Shown here piece after piece: positions 55,795 through 64,000 of a stretch of 64,000 nt of DNA. The notes beneath the pieces are model-generated. The model worked only from the letters and a program-made list of their open reading frames with translations. It ran no database searches and was not told the DNA's origin. The number at the start of each line of letters is the position of its first letter. Positions within the stretch are counted from its first letter, which is position 1. Source of the DNA: Selaginella moellendorffii (Eukaryota; Streptophyta; Lycopodiopsida; Selaginellales; Selaginellaceae); contig NW_003314409.1 in the NCBI RefSeq assembly GCF_000143415.4, forward strand, positions 1 through 64,000, read 5' to 3'. The position numbers were made by a program, and so were the translations under genes.

Positions 55795-58693
55795 GTGGGC
55801 TGCATGTGGGTGGCGGAGTGGGCGGCGGAGTTGGCGGCGAAGTTACAAACTGGGTGTGTCTTGAAGTGGACGCCGATGCACACGAGTGCGATGCGAGCGC
55901 GAGTGTGATGCAAGCGCGAGTGGACGCCGATGCACACGAGAAACCTGTAGAGAAGTGAGCGTGATCGCGAGTGGGAGCGCGATGCGAGCGGGAGCGCGAG
56001 TGTGATGCGAGCGCGAGCGCGAGTGTGCGAGCGCGAGTACAAAGAAAAATGCAAAACCTAACCTCACACGCGCGAAATGTCACAACGGTTGGTAATCCCG
56101 CCACGTCATCATTCCTCGGACTTGGGCGCCACCATTAATTTCTGGATTGCCGCGCGCATGCAAGCACGCAAAATCCAAAAGAAATCCGCAACGTCATCAT
56201 TCCTCGGACTGCATGCACGCGAAATCCAAAAGAAAGATCATGATTGGGATATCATTTAATACCCTCGCTATATTTATACCATGCATGATTGGATATTCCA
56301 AAGCATCTTGTATTTCCAAAAATGGCAGATGTTCAGCTAAATAAAGAAATTCTATCTGTTTCTATTTTTCTCTCAAATCAATATTATAGCGTGTGGGCTC
56401 ATGCAATTTTGAACCAAAGAAACCCAAAAAACGTTGGACCCAAAATATTTTGAAAAAACCCAAAAAACCCTAAACATTTTAAACCCAAAAATCCAGGCGT
56501 CCTGTGGCGTTATTCCTTGAATGGCGTGTGGGCGCATGCCATTTTCAGGGCCAAATGCTGAATGGAGAAAAATTCCCTTTCAGTGCAAATGCTGCAAGAG
56601 GCAGATGCCGAGCACAAAGGACTGTAACTACCTCACATGACACAGATAAACTTTTCTCTATTTGGCAAAGATAAACTTTATAGCGTGTGGGCTCATGCAA
56701 TTTTGAACCCAAAAAATGCACCAAAAAATTCTCGGCGCCATCTGGCGTTATCTCTTGAATGGCGTGGGGCCGCATGCCATTTTCAGGGGCACATAGGAGT
56801 ATATTCCTAGAATATTCTGACACGCGCGAGATTTTTTTGAGTTTTCTGGAGATCCAACCGTTAGATCGCAACTAAATTTTACAGAATGGTATACAATGTC
56901 TTTCTTGATGACCCTGCAAAGAAGCATCTCAATCGGACACCACATGAGACCACACGAGCCTTACAATGTTTCAGGGGCATTTGCCATAGATCCGACCGTT
57001 ATTTTGCTCCAAGATTTTACAGTTTGGTGTGCATTGACCTTTCCATTGAAACTGCAAAGGGACATCACAATCAGATGCGGGATCACAAGAAACTAACTTT
57101 ACTAACTCTGGTTTCACCAAGATCTACGTAAGGAGTTATGAAATGAAAGGACCCTCTCTATTGAAATGTGTTTATGGTCTTAGGGGCATTGTGACATATC
57201 AAAGGATTTTGCATCAAGTTCTGTATTTGCATGTTTATCAAGCTACTGAATTGCTAAACCCTAAACCCTAAACCCTAAACATGTGGCAAATGCTGCGTGA
57301 AGAAAGATGCCCTTTCTGGGCAAATGCTGTAAGAGGCAGATGCCGAGCAGATGTATCTCAGGCTAGCGAAGGGGACGAACGAAAGCTAGCTATAAACATG
57401 ACGGGATGCAAATAGATTACTAGGCTGGTCCTACGAAAATCAAAAACCATAATTGAAAACATTGAAAATGCAAAAAGAAAGGTTTATAATATTTTTGAAT
57501 TTTAGGCAACCAAAGGAATGTAAGTAGGGCATGTGTTTGTAAGTTTAAAAATGCCTCAACCACTTAAATTCCCAAGTAAATAAAGCTGTTTCTATTTTTG
57601 GTACAGGTAAACTTTATAGCGTGTGGGCTCATGCAATTTTGAACCCAAAAATGCACCAAAAAATGCTCGACTAGCATTATTCTTTGAATGGCGTGTGGCC
57701 TTATGTCGAGCATTATTCTTTGAATGGCGTGTGGCCTTATATTGCCATAAATGGACGTACACACACAGCGTAATTATTCCTTTACACGGCGAATAATCTT
57801 GGCGCAGATCGCTGACATGGCATGGCAAAGTTCGAATCACTGACATGGCACAGCTGGATCGAGGCAAGGACATGATGTGACAAAGTTCAACCTCCGACAG
57901 CAAAGTCTAGAAGCTACTCAGTTTGAAATTTATCAGAGGAATCATAAGATCTGGTTTGTCAGAGGATTTGATGTGACGTTCAAGCGTGTGTTATTTTTGA
58001 ATTCTCGAACTCATTCCTAGGTCTATCATTTTTGTGCGCCGTGTTCTTGGTTCCGCTGAGCGCAGTGAGCGCTGTTTGTGTAAGCGGCGTTGTGGGCTGT
58101 GGTTTATGCGTCTACGAGCGGTTGCGGCATTGCGAGCGCCATTGCGAGCGGCAGTTTATGCGAGTGGCAGTTTGTGCGAGCTGCGCTACGAGCAGTTGCG
58201 GTGTTGCGAGCGGCGCTACGAGTAGTTGCGGTGTTGCGAGCGGCACTGTCTTTGGTGTGGCTACCGCTTCCTCTTGATATTCGGCACTTGTGCTTCCTGG
58301 TATGTTCACCATGGAATGGCTTAGGACCACATTTAGAAATGGCATGAGGCCACATGCCATCTTGGGCCCTTGCAATTTCATGGCTAGCGTATTGTCATGT
58401 ATGTTTTTACTTGCCTGCAGCTGTGTGTATATCAAGATGGCATGAGGCCTCATGCCATCTTTGGCCCCTCCTAGCCTATTGCCATATTCCTTTTGCCTTG
58501 CTGCAACTATATATATTTTTGTATGGGAGGGCTCATGCCAATTTTGTGAATGCGAAATTTCACGTGGGTGTCAATAGCATGTTTGAATAATGGCATGTGG
58601 CCTCATGCTATTGAGGTTGTTTGGTATGTTATGATTTAGGCCATTCTCCAATCATTTTTTGTATGGTCTTAACTTCTTTTCTGCACTTTCAGA
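55795..58693. promoter_or_regulatory. Divergent intergenic region of the large transposon, repeat-rich
   Basis: It separates the two divergent genes and presumably holds both promoters. It contains a GAGCGCGAGTGTGATGC-type simple repeat (55880-56040), a 30-bp tandem unit GCGCTACGAGCAGTTGCGGT and following bases (two copies, about 58185-58245), and four plant-telomere-like CCCTAAA units (57255-57281). Palindromes lie at 56521-56542, 56759-56780, 58339-58360, 58437-58458 (perfect 22 bp) and 58590-58611. Diverged direct repeats (56380-56545, 56680-56785, 57600-57740) each start ATAGCGTGTGGGCTCATGCA. No gene is recognised. Confidence 0.65.
57255..57281 (+). repeat. Short interstitial plant-type telomere repeat
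   Basis: 27 bp of CTAAACC units, nearly four copies. Too short to be a telomere. Confidence 0.8.
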
Positions 58694-61600
58694 ATGGCCT
58701 TCAGGGTTGGGGAAAAGGTTTACATTTTGAATGGTGGGAAGAGAGTTGCAAAAGGGACCCTTGTGTCTATGGATCGGAACTTTGTTATACACTGTCAAAG
58801 GCTTGGGGAAGGCAATGCTGCTGTATCAGTAGAGACTGTCTTCGATGGGAATGTGGTCGCTATTGAATGAGGAGAGATGGTCATCGGGGTAAATGTTGTT
58901 GTTGCCTTGAAAAATCTTTAGAAGAAAGCAGATGTTGGGGACAGCGCAAGTGCGACGCATGTTCCCTCCGTGGATCTTAAGAACCGTGCTACATGGATTC
59001 AGGCAAAGGTGTTTCTAAACAACCCCGAGGGGGAGGTGGTAGCTGAGGGCTTAGCCACAGTTGTCGATCCAAGAGATGCGGTTGCTAATCAAGAATTGGG
59101 CTAGGATAATATTGGAGTTGCGATTTTAGAGGTTGTTGACACAGAAGAAAATAGTCTGACTATTGGAAGCATTGTGTGGTGGAAATTGAGGCACTTAGTG
59201 TTTGAGAATGTGAAGGATTCACAATCAAACACCACTACAACTGATGACAGAACATCTCTTCATGGGAAAAGAAAGTACACCTTCCTAAAGCGCAGCCAAA
59301 GGGATCTGAGCAACGAACCGAAAAGGCAGAAAATGGCGATGGAGGTTCGAATGGTCTCAACAGTTGCTTGTTGCAAGAGGAGGTGCTGTCAACATGCTGA
59401 TTGGGATGCTATTGAAGAGGAGAGAGCAAGATACAAGACATTGTCCTGGAAGGCAGCTCGCAATTTTGTGTATGAGGCATTACGGTCATCTGTTGATGCT
59501 TCAGAACATCAGGTGGGGGGCATGGTCTTCCAGAGGGGTTTGGTCTGCATGAAGGCATGGAGAATCATTTATGGAGTCCCTCGAACCACATTCTACAGAA
59601 TCAAAACTGAGTTCGAGGAACAAAGGGTTCAACAGGCAGTCCATGGGAACGACGGTACGCACAAAACCAGGGGTCATGTTGTATATGGAGAGGCAATCTT
59701 CAAGAGGTTTGTCGAGATATGTAGCGAGCAGCAACCACATAAAACCCGCCTCTTGGAAGATGGAACACGAGACACCCAACGAGTTCTCCCTTCCATGTAT
59801 ACCAAGGGGGCTATATTGGAAGATGTGAATCGGGAACTCCAGAGTAATGGCTACAGGAAGCTGAGCCAATCTAGATTTAGTAGATTGTGGAGCAACAGGT
59901 TCAGGGATGTGAGTATAGGAAAGTACTCCAGCTTTTCAAAGTGTGACGAGTGCACTGCTATCAAAATGGCTTTGTCGAAGAATTCTTGCAGCACTCAAGA
60001 GCGAGAGACGTTGGTTAGAAGGCGGCTCGACCACAACATCGAGCAGAGAAGCTGCAGGACTGCATATTATCATAACAGGATTCTCTCCATGGAGAGACCT
60101 GACTCTTACCTCTGCATCATCCACGACAAAATGGACCAGAAAAAGACGTGCTTACCTCGACTCAATCCTGCCCCCAAAGCAATCTCTTCATCCATGCAGC
60201 TGCCTGTGTCTCTGTTTGGCATAATCGCTCATGGGCATGGTGCCCAGAACTATGGGAACTTCTTTGTACCTCTATGGGGTGGCGGGGGTGCAAACATGAT
60301 GATTGCGTCCCTAGCAAAACACTTAAGGTCTCTGCAAAGTGCGCAGACTGAGCTGAACGGCCAACCCTTGCATAAGGCCTTTATCGATCGAACCCCATAC
60401 AGGGTTCAGCTGGAGGAGGAGCAAAGGCTTGCAGTATCGCGTGGGGCCCCATGCCATCCCAGTGAATATGTTGGCCGTCAGATTGTAGGGTTATCACGTG
60501 AGGCCTCATGCCATTCCGACGAGGCTGGTCGCCCGGTGAATGCACAGCCTCATCCAAACGAAGCAGAATCTCAAGGAAGTTCTTGCGGCCGATGTGGCCT
60601 TCCACCCCATCTTCTGCTCCAAACAGACAATGCTGGCAGTGAGAACAAAAACATGTACGTCTTCGCGTACTTGGCGATGCTTGTTGCCAAAGGCATATTT
60701 GAAACGGTTACACTTGGCTTTCTCATGGTTGGGCACACTCATGAAGACGTCGATGCCATGTTCAGTCACCTGGCAGAGTCCCTCCGGCGATCTAATGTCC
60801 TCACCCTCCCACAACTCTACGATGAATTCCAAAATTGCATCAAAGGCACTGTTGAAGCTGCACTTCTGACAGAGGTTCCAGACTTTAAGGGGTTTGTAAG
60901 AGGCTACATCAGGGACGGATCCGAAACGCTGATTGGCCACTCCAAGCCTCTTCAGTTTCATTTCAGCATGTGTGACGGTGCTCCAGTGATGAGGTACAAG
61001 ATGAGAGAATGGGACACAGTGTGGCTGCCAGTGGACGGCATTGAACTCTTCAAGAGAGATCCCATAACTGGGGAACCTATGATTCCTCAGGGTTCCCCAC
61101 GGCCGATGCACCCGGATGGACTCAAAGACCAGGAAAGTATAGTGGCCGGGATTAGACAGCATATTGCCTTCTGGAAGAGGGGGTTGGTGTTTGGTGGAGA
61201 ATCCTATTTTCAGAGGTGCAAGCCTTTGCTCGAATACTGGGAGAAGATTATATCTGCTATCCAAAATGGGCCGGTTGTATATGAAGAATTGGAAGAATCC
61301 TTTTGGCCAGAACCCAGAGCACCAGATAGTAGCGGAACAATGTCCTCTGGAAATGCAGTGACAGATAACGATGTTGAGGATCACTATTGTGGGCCGAGGA
61401 ACAAGAAGCCGGATTCAGCATTCAATCCAGTACAGGTCTGCAAAGGAATGGTCGTGCTTGTCAGACCCAGTAATAAAAAACAAATGATATGGGTGGGGCG
61501 CTACATCACTGATGCAGAGGAGGACGCGGAAACTAACTCCTTCAATGTAACTGTGGAGTGGTTCAAGCCAAGTTCCGGATATACGAACGATTGCCTAGAA

Positions 61601-61835
61601 AAGAGATGGGTGCTGAATCCAAGGGATCCCAGCATGAGCATATCGGTGGATAATGTTGTGCATGGTTGGATGCGGAAGCAGAGTGCCACCATCACCTTGC
61701 CAGACCATGCAAGAGATGCAGCAAGAGCATTCATAACCCGGGTTCAAGGTGAGATTCATGAATATTCCTTTACTAAGTTTCTAATGTATTTTATTTCAAG
61801 GTGAACAATCCGAATCTGAATCAGAGGAGGCGTGA
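58694..61835 (+). CDS. DUF7869-like transposase of the large transposon (three early stops)
   Basis: One frame runs from ATG 58694 to 61748, then a 52-nt GT-AG intron (61749-61800, phase 1) and a short acidic exon GEQSESESEEA ending at TGA 61833-61835. Residues about 1-60 (GGKRVAKGTLVSMD) and 110-170 (VVDPRDAV, IVWWKL) are two related small domains. A Cys/His cluster (CCKRRCCQHAD) and a possible helix-turn-helix (VPRTTFYRIKTEF) precede CDEC. D478 (IIHDKMDQKK), D645 (QTDNAGSENKNMYVFAYLA) and E684 (MVGHTHEDVDAMFSH) give a D..D(38)E-like catalytic pattern. In-frame stops TGA 58868, TAG 58919 and TAG 59102 lie in the N-terminal part; at least two fall where related sequence has Trp. From 59174 on the frame is open for 876 codons. 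This copy may be inactive or start at 59174 or 59333. Confidence 0.75.
60436..60514. repeat. Two palindromes inside the transposase coding sequence
   Basis: 60436-60457 (ATCGCGTG, GGGCCC, CATGCCAT) and 60493-60514 (ATCACGTG, AGGCCT, CATGCCAT). They encode VSRGAPCHPS and LSREASCHS in a stretch between the catalytic residues that looks like an insertion in the protein. Confidence 0.85.
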
Positions 61836-62473
61836 TGGCATGTGGCCTTACGCCATTCCTAGGTGAGATGATACAAATAACAAGTATAAATTCTTAGTTG
61901 TTCTAGCAAATCTTACTTAAAGTTCAAGGTGAACAAGCCGAATATGAATTCATCGGATTGTTATAACAAATTGCGAGGTGATGGCATGAGGCGATACGCC
62001 ATTTGAGAGTGGTAGCCATTCCTATATGAGGTGAGTGAAGTATTTATTAGAAATACCTCATTCAATTGTGCACTTCTAAGTCTTGGTCCACTTAGTACTG
62101 TTTGCATGTTTTTATTTTAATTCTTTATCTAAAATGTTATTTAGCATGTGGCTTCATGCCATTGCTCTCCACAATCATGCATTGAATTTCTATCCTTGCA
62201 TAATACTTCTCCATATATATAGCATGTGCGCACATGTGATATGGTTCATTAGGCCTGATATAGTGTGTGAGGTAAAACAAAGATGATGTGACATATGCAT
62301 TTACCAATCACACGTGCATAAATCTAATAATATGGCGTGTGGCCTATATTAATGGCACATAAACCCATATTGTGGGCTTACGTGCTTTATGTACCATCAT
62401 TCCCTTGCAGCGTGTGTGTTGGTTTCCTTTTATAACACAACGAACTCCATATTTTAGGGTGAAGAGCGTTCTC
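61835..62473. repeat. Palindrome-rich 3' region after the transposase
   Basis: Palindromes at 61835-61856 and 61981-62002, with half copies at 62141-62165, 62219-62239 and 62333-62350. The exon-like phrase CAAGGTGAACAA(G/T)CCGAAT occurs at 61796 and 61926, and again on the minus strand near 63213. No clear gene; small alternative exons are possible. Confidence 0.65.
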
Positions 62474-62731
62474 ATGGCAAGCACAAAATCTGTAAGTGAG
62501 GCAGAAAAGGAGACGAAGAAGGAGATAGGTGAAGATGTAGAATATATAAGTCTTCCAAACTCCCCGTACTATACTCCAGGTGATCATTTTTCTGAACAAA
62601 CGGCAACATTAACAACTATCGAGAACGCTCCAGTAACGTCAGAGACAACAATCCAAAGCAAAACAACTGACCCGGAGAAGGATGATAGTACCGCTGAGAG
62701 TACCAAAAAGGAGGTGTCCACTAGCGCTTAG
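62474..62731 (+). CDS. Small acidic Ser/Thr/Glu-rich protein of the large transposon
   Basis: 85 residues from MASTKSVSEAEKETKKEIG to STSA. The copy at 20067-20324 keeps the frame with very few substitutions. A splice-acceptor-like TATTTTAG lies 15-20 bases upstream, so it could be a 3' exon. No known domain; the composition suggests a disordered protein. Confidence 0.45.
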   Translation: MASTKSVSEAEKETKKEIGEDVEYISLPNSPYYTPGDHFSEQTATLTTIENAPVTSETTIQSKTTDPEKDDSTAESTKKEVSTSA

Positions 62732-63367
62732 GCTTATAATGGCGTGTGCCCTCATGCCATTTACTTGATCACCAAATACCTTTTTCCCTTTGCACTAGTA
62801 TATCTTAATACCGGTCTGAGAAATAGAATGGCATGTGCCCTCAGGCCTTTTACTAAATCACCTTTGAAAGAAATGCAAGCCTCTATGTCGTAAAAAAAAG
62901 GTACTAGAGAAATTCCTTAATAATATGAATGTTATTTAGTTTCATGAAAATACACTAAGGGTCAAATGAGTTAAATGACTTCTCCAGACTAGCAATGCCT
63001 CTTGCTACACCTTCACAATTAGATTCGTTAGAAAAAGATAACATTGAATAATATCTAAATGTTCTCACCATTAAGTTATATGTCTGGCTAATAGGATTGA
63101 CGTTCATCTTGGAAAGCTCACCACACGCTCAATGAACAAACAAATAGTGTGTGCGCGCATGCCATCGCTCTTCTTTAGCTTCAGATTCGGCTTGTTCACC
63201 TTGACAATGAGATTTATTATACAACCAGATGGACTCAGTCTGGACATAAAGTCACCGCGCTAGTCACCATGCCCCAGATATGTCTAGCCCCTGGACAAAA
63301 AACATATAATTTCACGTCATTTTCAAATACTTGAAAATTTGTACCTAGTCCCATTTTACTGAATAAA
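62732..63367. other. Right subterminal region of the large transposon
   Basis: Palindrome at 62739-62760, half copies at 62827-62850 and 63143-63166; no gene. Matches 19431-20066 in reverse. Confidence 0.6.
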
Positions 63368-63391
63368 TCCCACTTTAACGAAATAGAGCAT
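63368..63391 (-). repeat. Right terminal inverted repeat of the large transposon
   Basis: 24 bp; reverse complement of 42260-42283 with one mismatch. AGTT follows at 63392-63395. Confidence 0.9.
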
Positions 63392-63802
63392 AGTTGAGCT
63401 CTCCAACAATCTTGACGTGCGGATGCGTGCAAACTGCTCCTTGAGCCAAGACCATTTCTCCAGGAGATAACTTATGCTACAACACTCTCCGCTTGACGAT
63501 CTCAATGTGGAAAGATCCACAAAGCTGTCCCACTCATCATAGTTGTAGAAGAAATCATCCTCATACTGCATCTGCAACCTTGCTCGATCCGCCATCACAA
63601 GCTTCTCCCTCATCTTGATCAGCTCACACTTGAGGCGGCAAAACAAGTCCAGGTCCTGAGGAACAACAATGGAATACACCTTTCCCGGGTACCTGTCTCG
63701 AAACCTGTGAAAGTACAGTGGACGATGTGGTGTTTCAGATCGCAGCGGAATGATAACTTGATGAAAGCAACAAAACCATCGAGCTCGCTCTTTGGGGATC
63801 AA
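63392..63802 (-). pseudogene. 3' part of an unidentified host gene, cut by the large transposon
   Basis: Minus strand from 63802 reads a globular protein (HRFRDRYPGKVYSIVVPQDL, KCELIKMREKLVMADRARL, YDEWDSFVDLSTLRSSSG, SWLKEQFARIRTSRLLESST) and meets the transposon end in frame at 63392. Across the element the frame continues on the left side (before 42260) for seven codons and then stops. The upstream part (63780-63840) may hold a splice site. I do not recognise the family with confidence; some resemblance to the cytosolic region of CSC1/OSCA-like membrane proteins is only a guess. In the current allele the last residues would come from the transposon end (LYFVKVGFIQ). Confidence 0.55.
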
Positions 63803-64000
63803 TTACCATTTCCTCCTTTGAAGCAATGAGCAGCAGGCCTTGATCGCATCCAGAAGTACTAGAGATAGTCTGAAAAAGCAAGTTTGACACCAGTTATTTT
63901 GGCACACAGAAGAAAAATAAACTCAAGTTTCAAAATTTATAGAGATCCATACAATCCAAATCAAGATCAATCCTCCACGAATTTAATACCGCTTTCAGCA
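63803..64000. other. Likely upstream exon or intron of the host gene
   Basis: The minus strand holds LDAIKACCSLLQRRK-like coding near 63800-63850 followed by GTAATT, which may be a donor. Too short to decide. Confidence 0.3.

Larger units (their letters stand above)
42260..63391. mobile_element. 21.1-kb DNA transposon with ParB/FCP1-like fusion gene, DUF7869-like transposase and dispersed palindromes
   Basis: The ends are 24-bp inverted repeats with one mismatch, starting AAGCTCTATTTCGTTAAAGT (left, 42260) and ATGCTCTATTTCGTTAAAGT (right, read inward from 63391). AGTT flanks both sides (42256-42259, 63392-63395), a 4-bp target duplication. Removing the element rejoins a host reading frame. 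Inside: a minus-strand 11-exon gene, a divergent plus-strand transposase-like gene, a small acidic ORF and about 30 copies of a 22-bp palindrome. A 7.35-kb chromovirus sits inside; without it the transposon is about 13.8 kb. The 4-bp duplication and protein type recall the Sola superfamily, but I cannot verify this. Confidence 0.85.

Noticed and set aside
55657-56104. Overlapping Arg/Ser/His-rich ORFs
   Set aside because: By-products of the GAGCGCGAGTG simple repeat, except the 47-codon exon 1 at 55654-55794.
57255-57281. Chromosome end
   Set aside because: Under four telomere units within a transposon; an interstitial short tract.
60436-60514. Exonic palindromes in the transposase read as 29- and 34-nt introns
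   Set aside because: GT...AG pairs can be drawn, but removing them places a TGA directly in frame, while the unspliced frame is open.
60381-61384. 292-codon minus-strand ORF, also seen at 21414-22292
   Set aside because: It is antisense to the transposase in both copies; the sense strand carries the conserved motifs.
42637-63166. CRISPR-like array of palindromic repeats
   Set aside because: Spacing is irregular, repeats lie in exons and introns, no cas-like genes are present, and the genome is a plant's.

Overview
This window is plant nuclear DNA, most likely from a lycophyte such as Selaginella. The reasons are PLS/DYW pentatricopeptide (PPR) genes, Ty3/gypsy and PIF/Harbinger elements, a 5S-rRNA-like retroelement fragment, a plant-type (CCCTAAA) tract and very short GT-AG introns (38-57 nt in most cases). 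The species name is an inference. Almost the whole window is mobile DNA. Host genes are few: one complete PPR-DYW gene (2819-5884, minus), a broken PPR gene (28626-29992), a PPR scrap (37378-37587) and the 3' part of an unidentified host gene at the right edge (63392-63802).

Left part (1-30 kb). A PIF/Harbinger-like copy lies at the left edge. The PPR-DYW gene follows; it contains a 333-bp tandem array. Next is a decayed minus-strand Ty3/gypsy element (about 6.4-7.8 kb and 18.9-19.3 kb), split in its RNase H domain by an 11,085-bp gypsy element (7791-18875; 404-bp LTRs, target duplication ACTTC) that carries an extra ORF on each side of gag-pol. At 19407-22583 sits a 5'-truncated, inverted copy of a large DNA transposon seen again at the right end. 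Then come an LTR scrap, a 12-bp-type minisatellite, a second gag/protease relic of the 11-kb element's family and a diverged relative of the large transposon.

Middle (30-42 kb). An old minus-strand gypsy element (30687-37051) is interrupted by a retroelement relic with 5S rRNA-like sequence (about 31.9-33.9 kb) and by a 520-bp TRIM-like element (35290-35809, target duplication GAGGG). A second PIF/Harbinger copy lies at 38932-40731.

Right part (42.26-63.39 kb) is the most interesting region. It appears to be one 21.1-kb DNA transposon with 24-bp inverted ends (one mismatch) and a 4-bp target duplication AGTT, inserted in the 3' part of a host gene. It has two divergent main genes. The plus-strand gene encodes a transposase-like protein with a D..D(38)E-like pattern and a GHTHEDVD motif, resembling the DUF7869 class. 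The minus-strand gene has 11 exons and an unbroken frame of 1,688 codons that joins a ParB-like region, a possible Rossmann-like region, a very acidic tract and an FCP1/NIF-phosphatase-like domain. Inside that gene a nearly intact 7.35-kb chromovirus (46967-54319, target duplication CAATG) has inserted. The transposon is studded with about 30 copies of a 22-bp palindrome (ATGGCRTG, 6-nt core, CAYGCCAT), several of which make up most of a 38-54 nt intron. I could run no searches; family names come from motifs read by eye.
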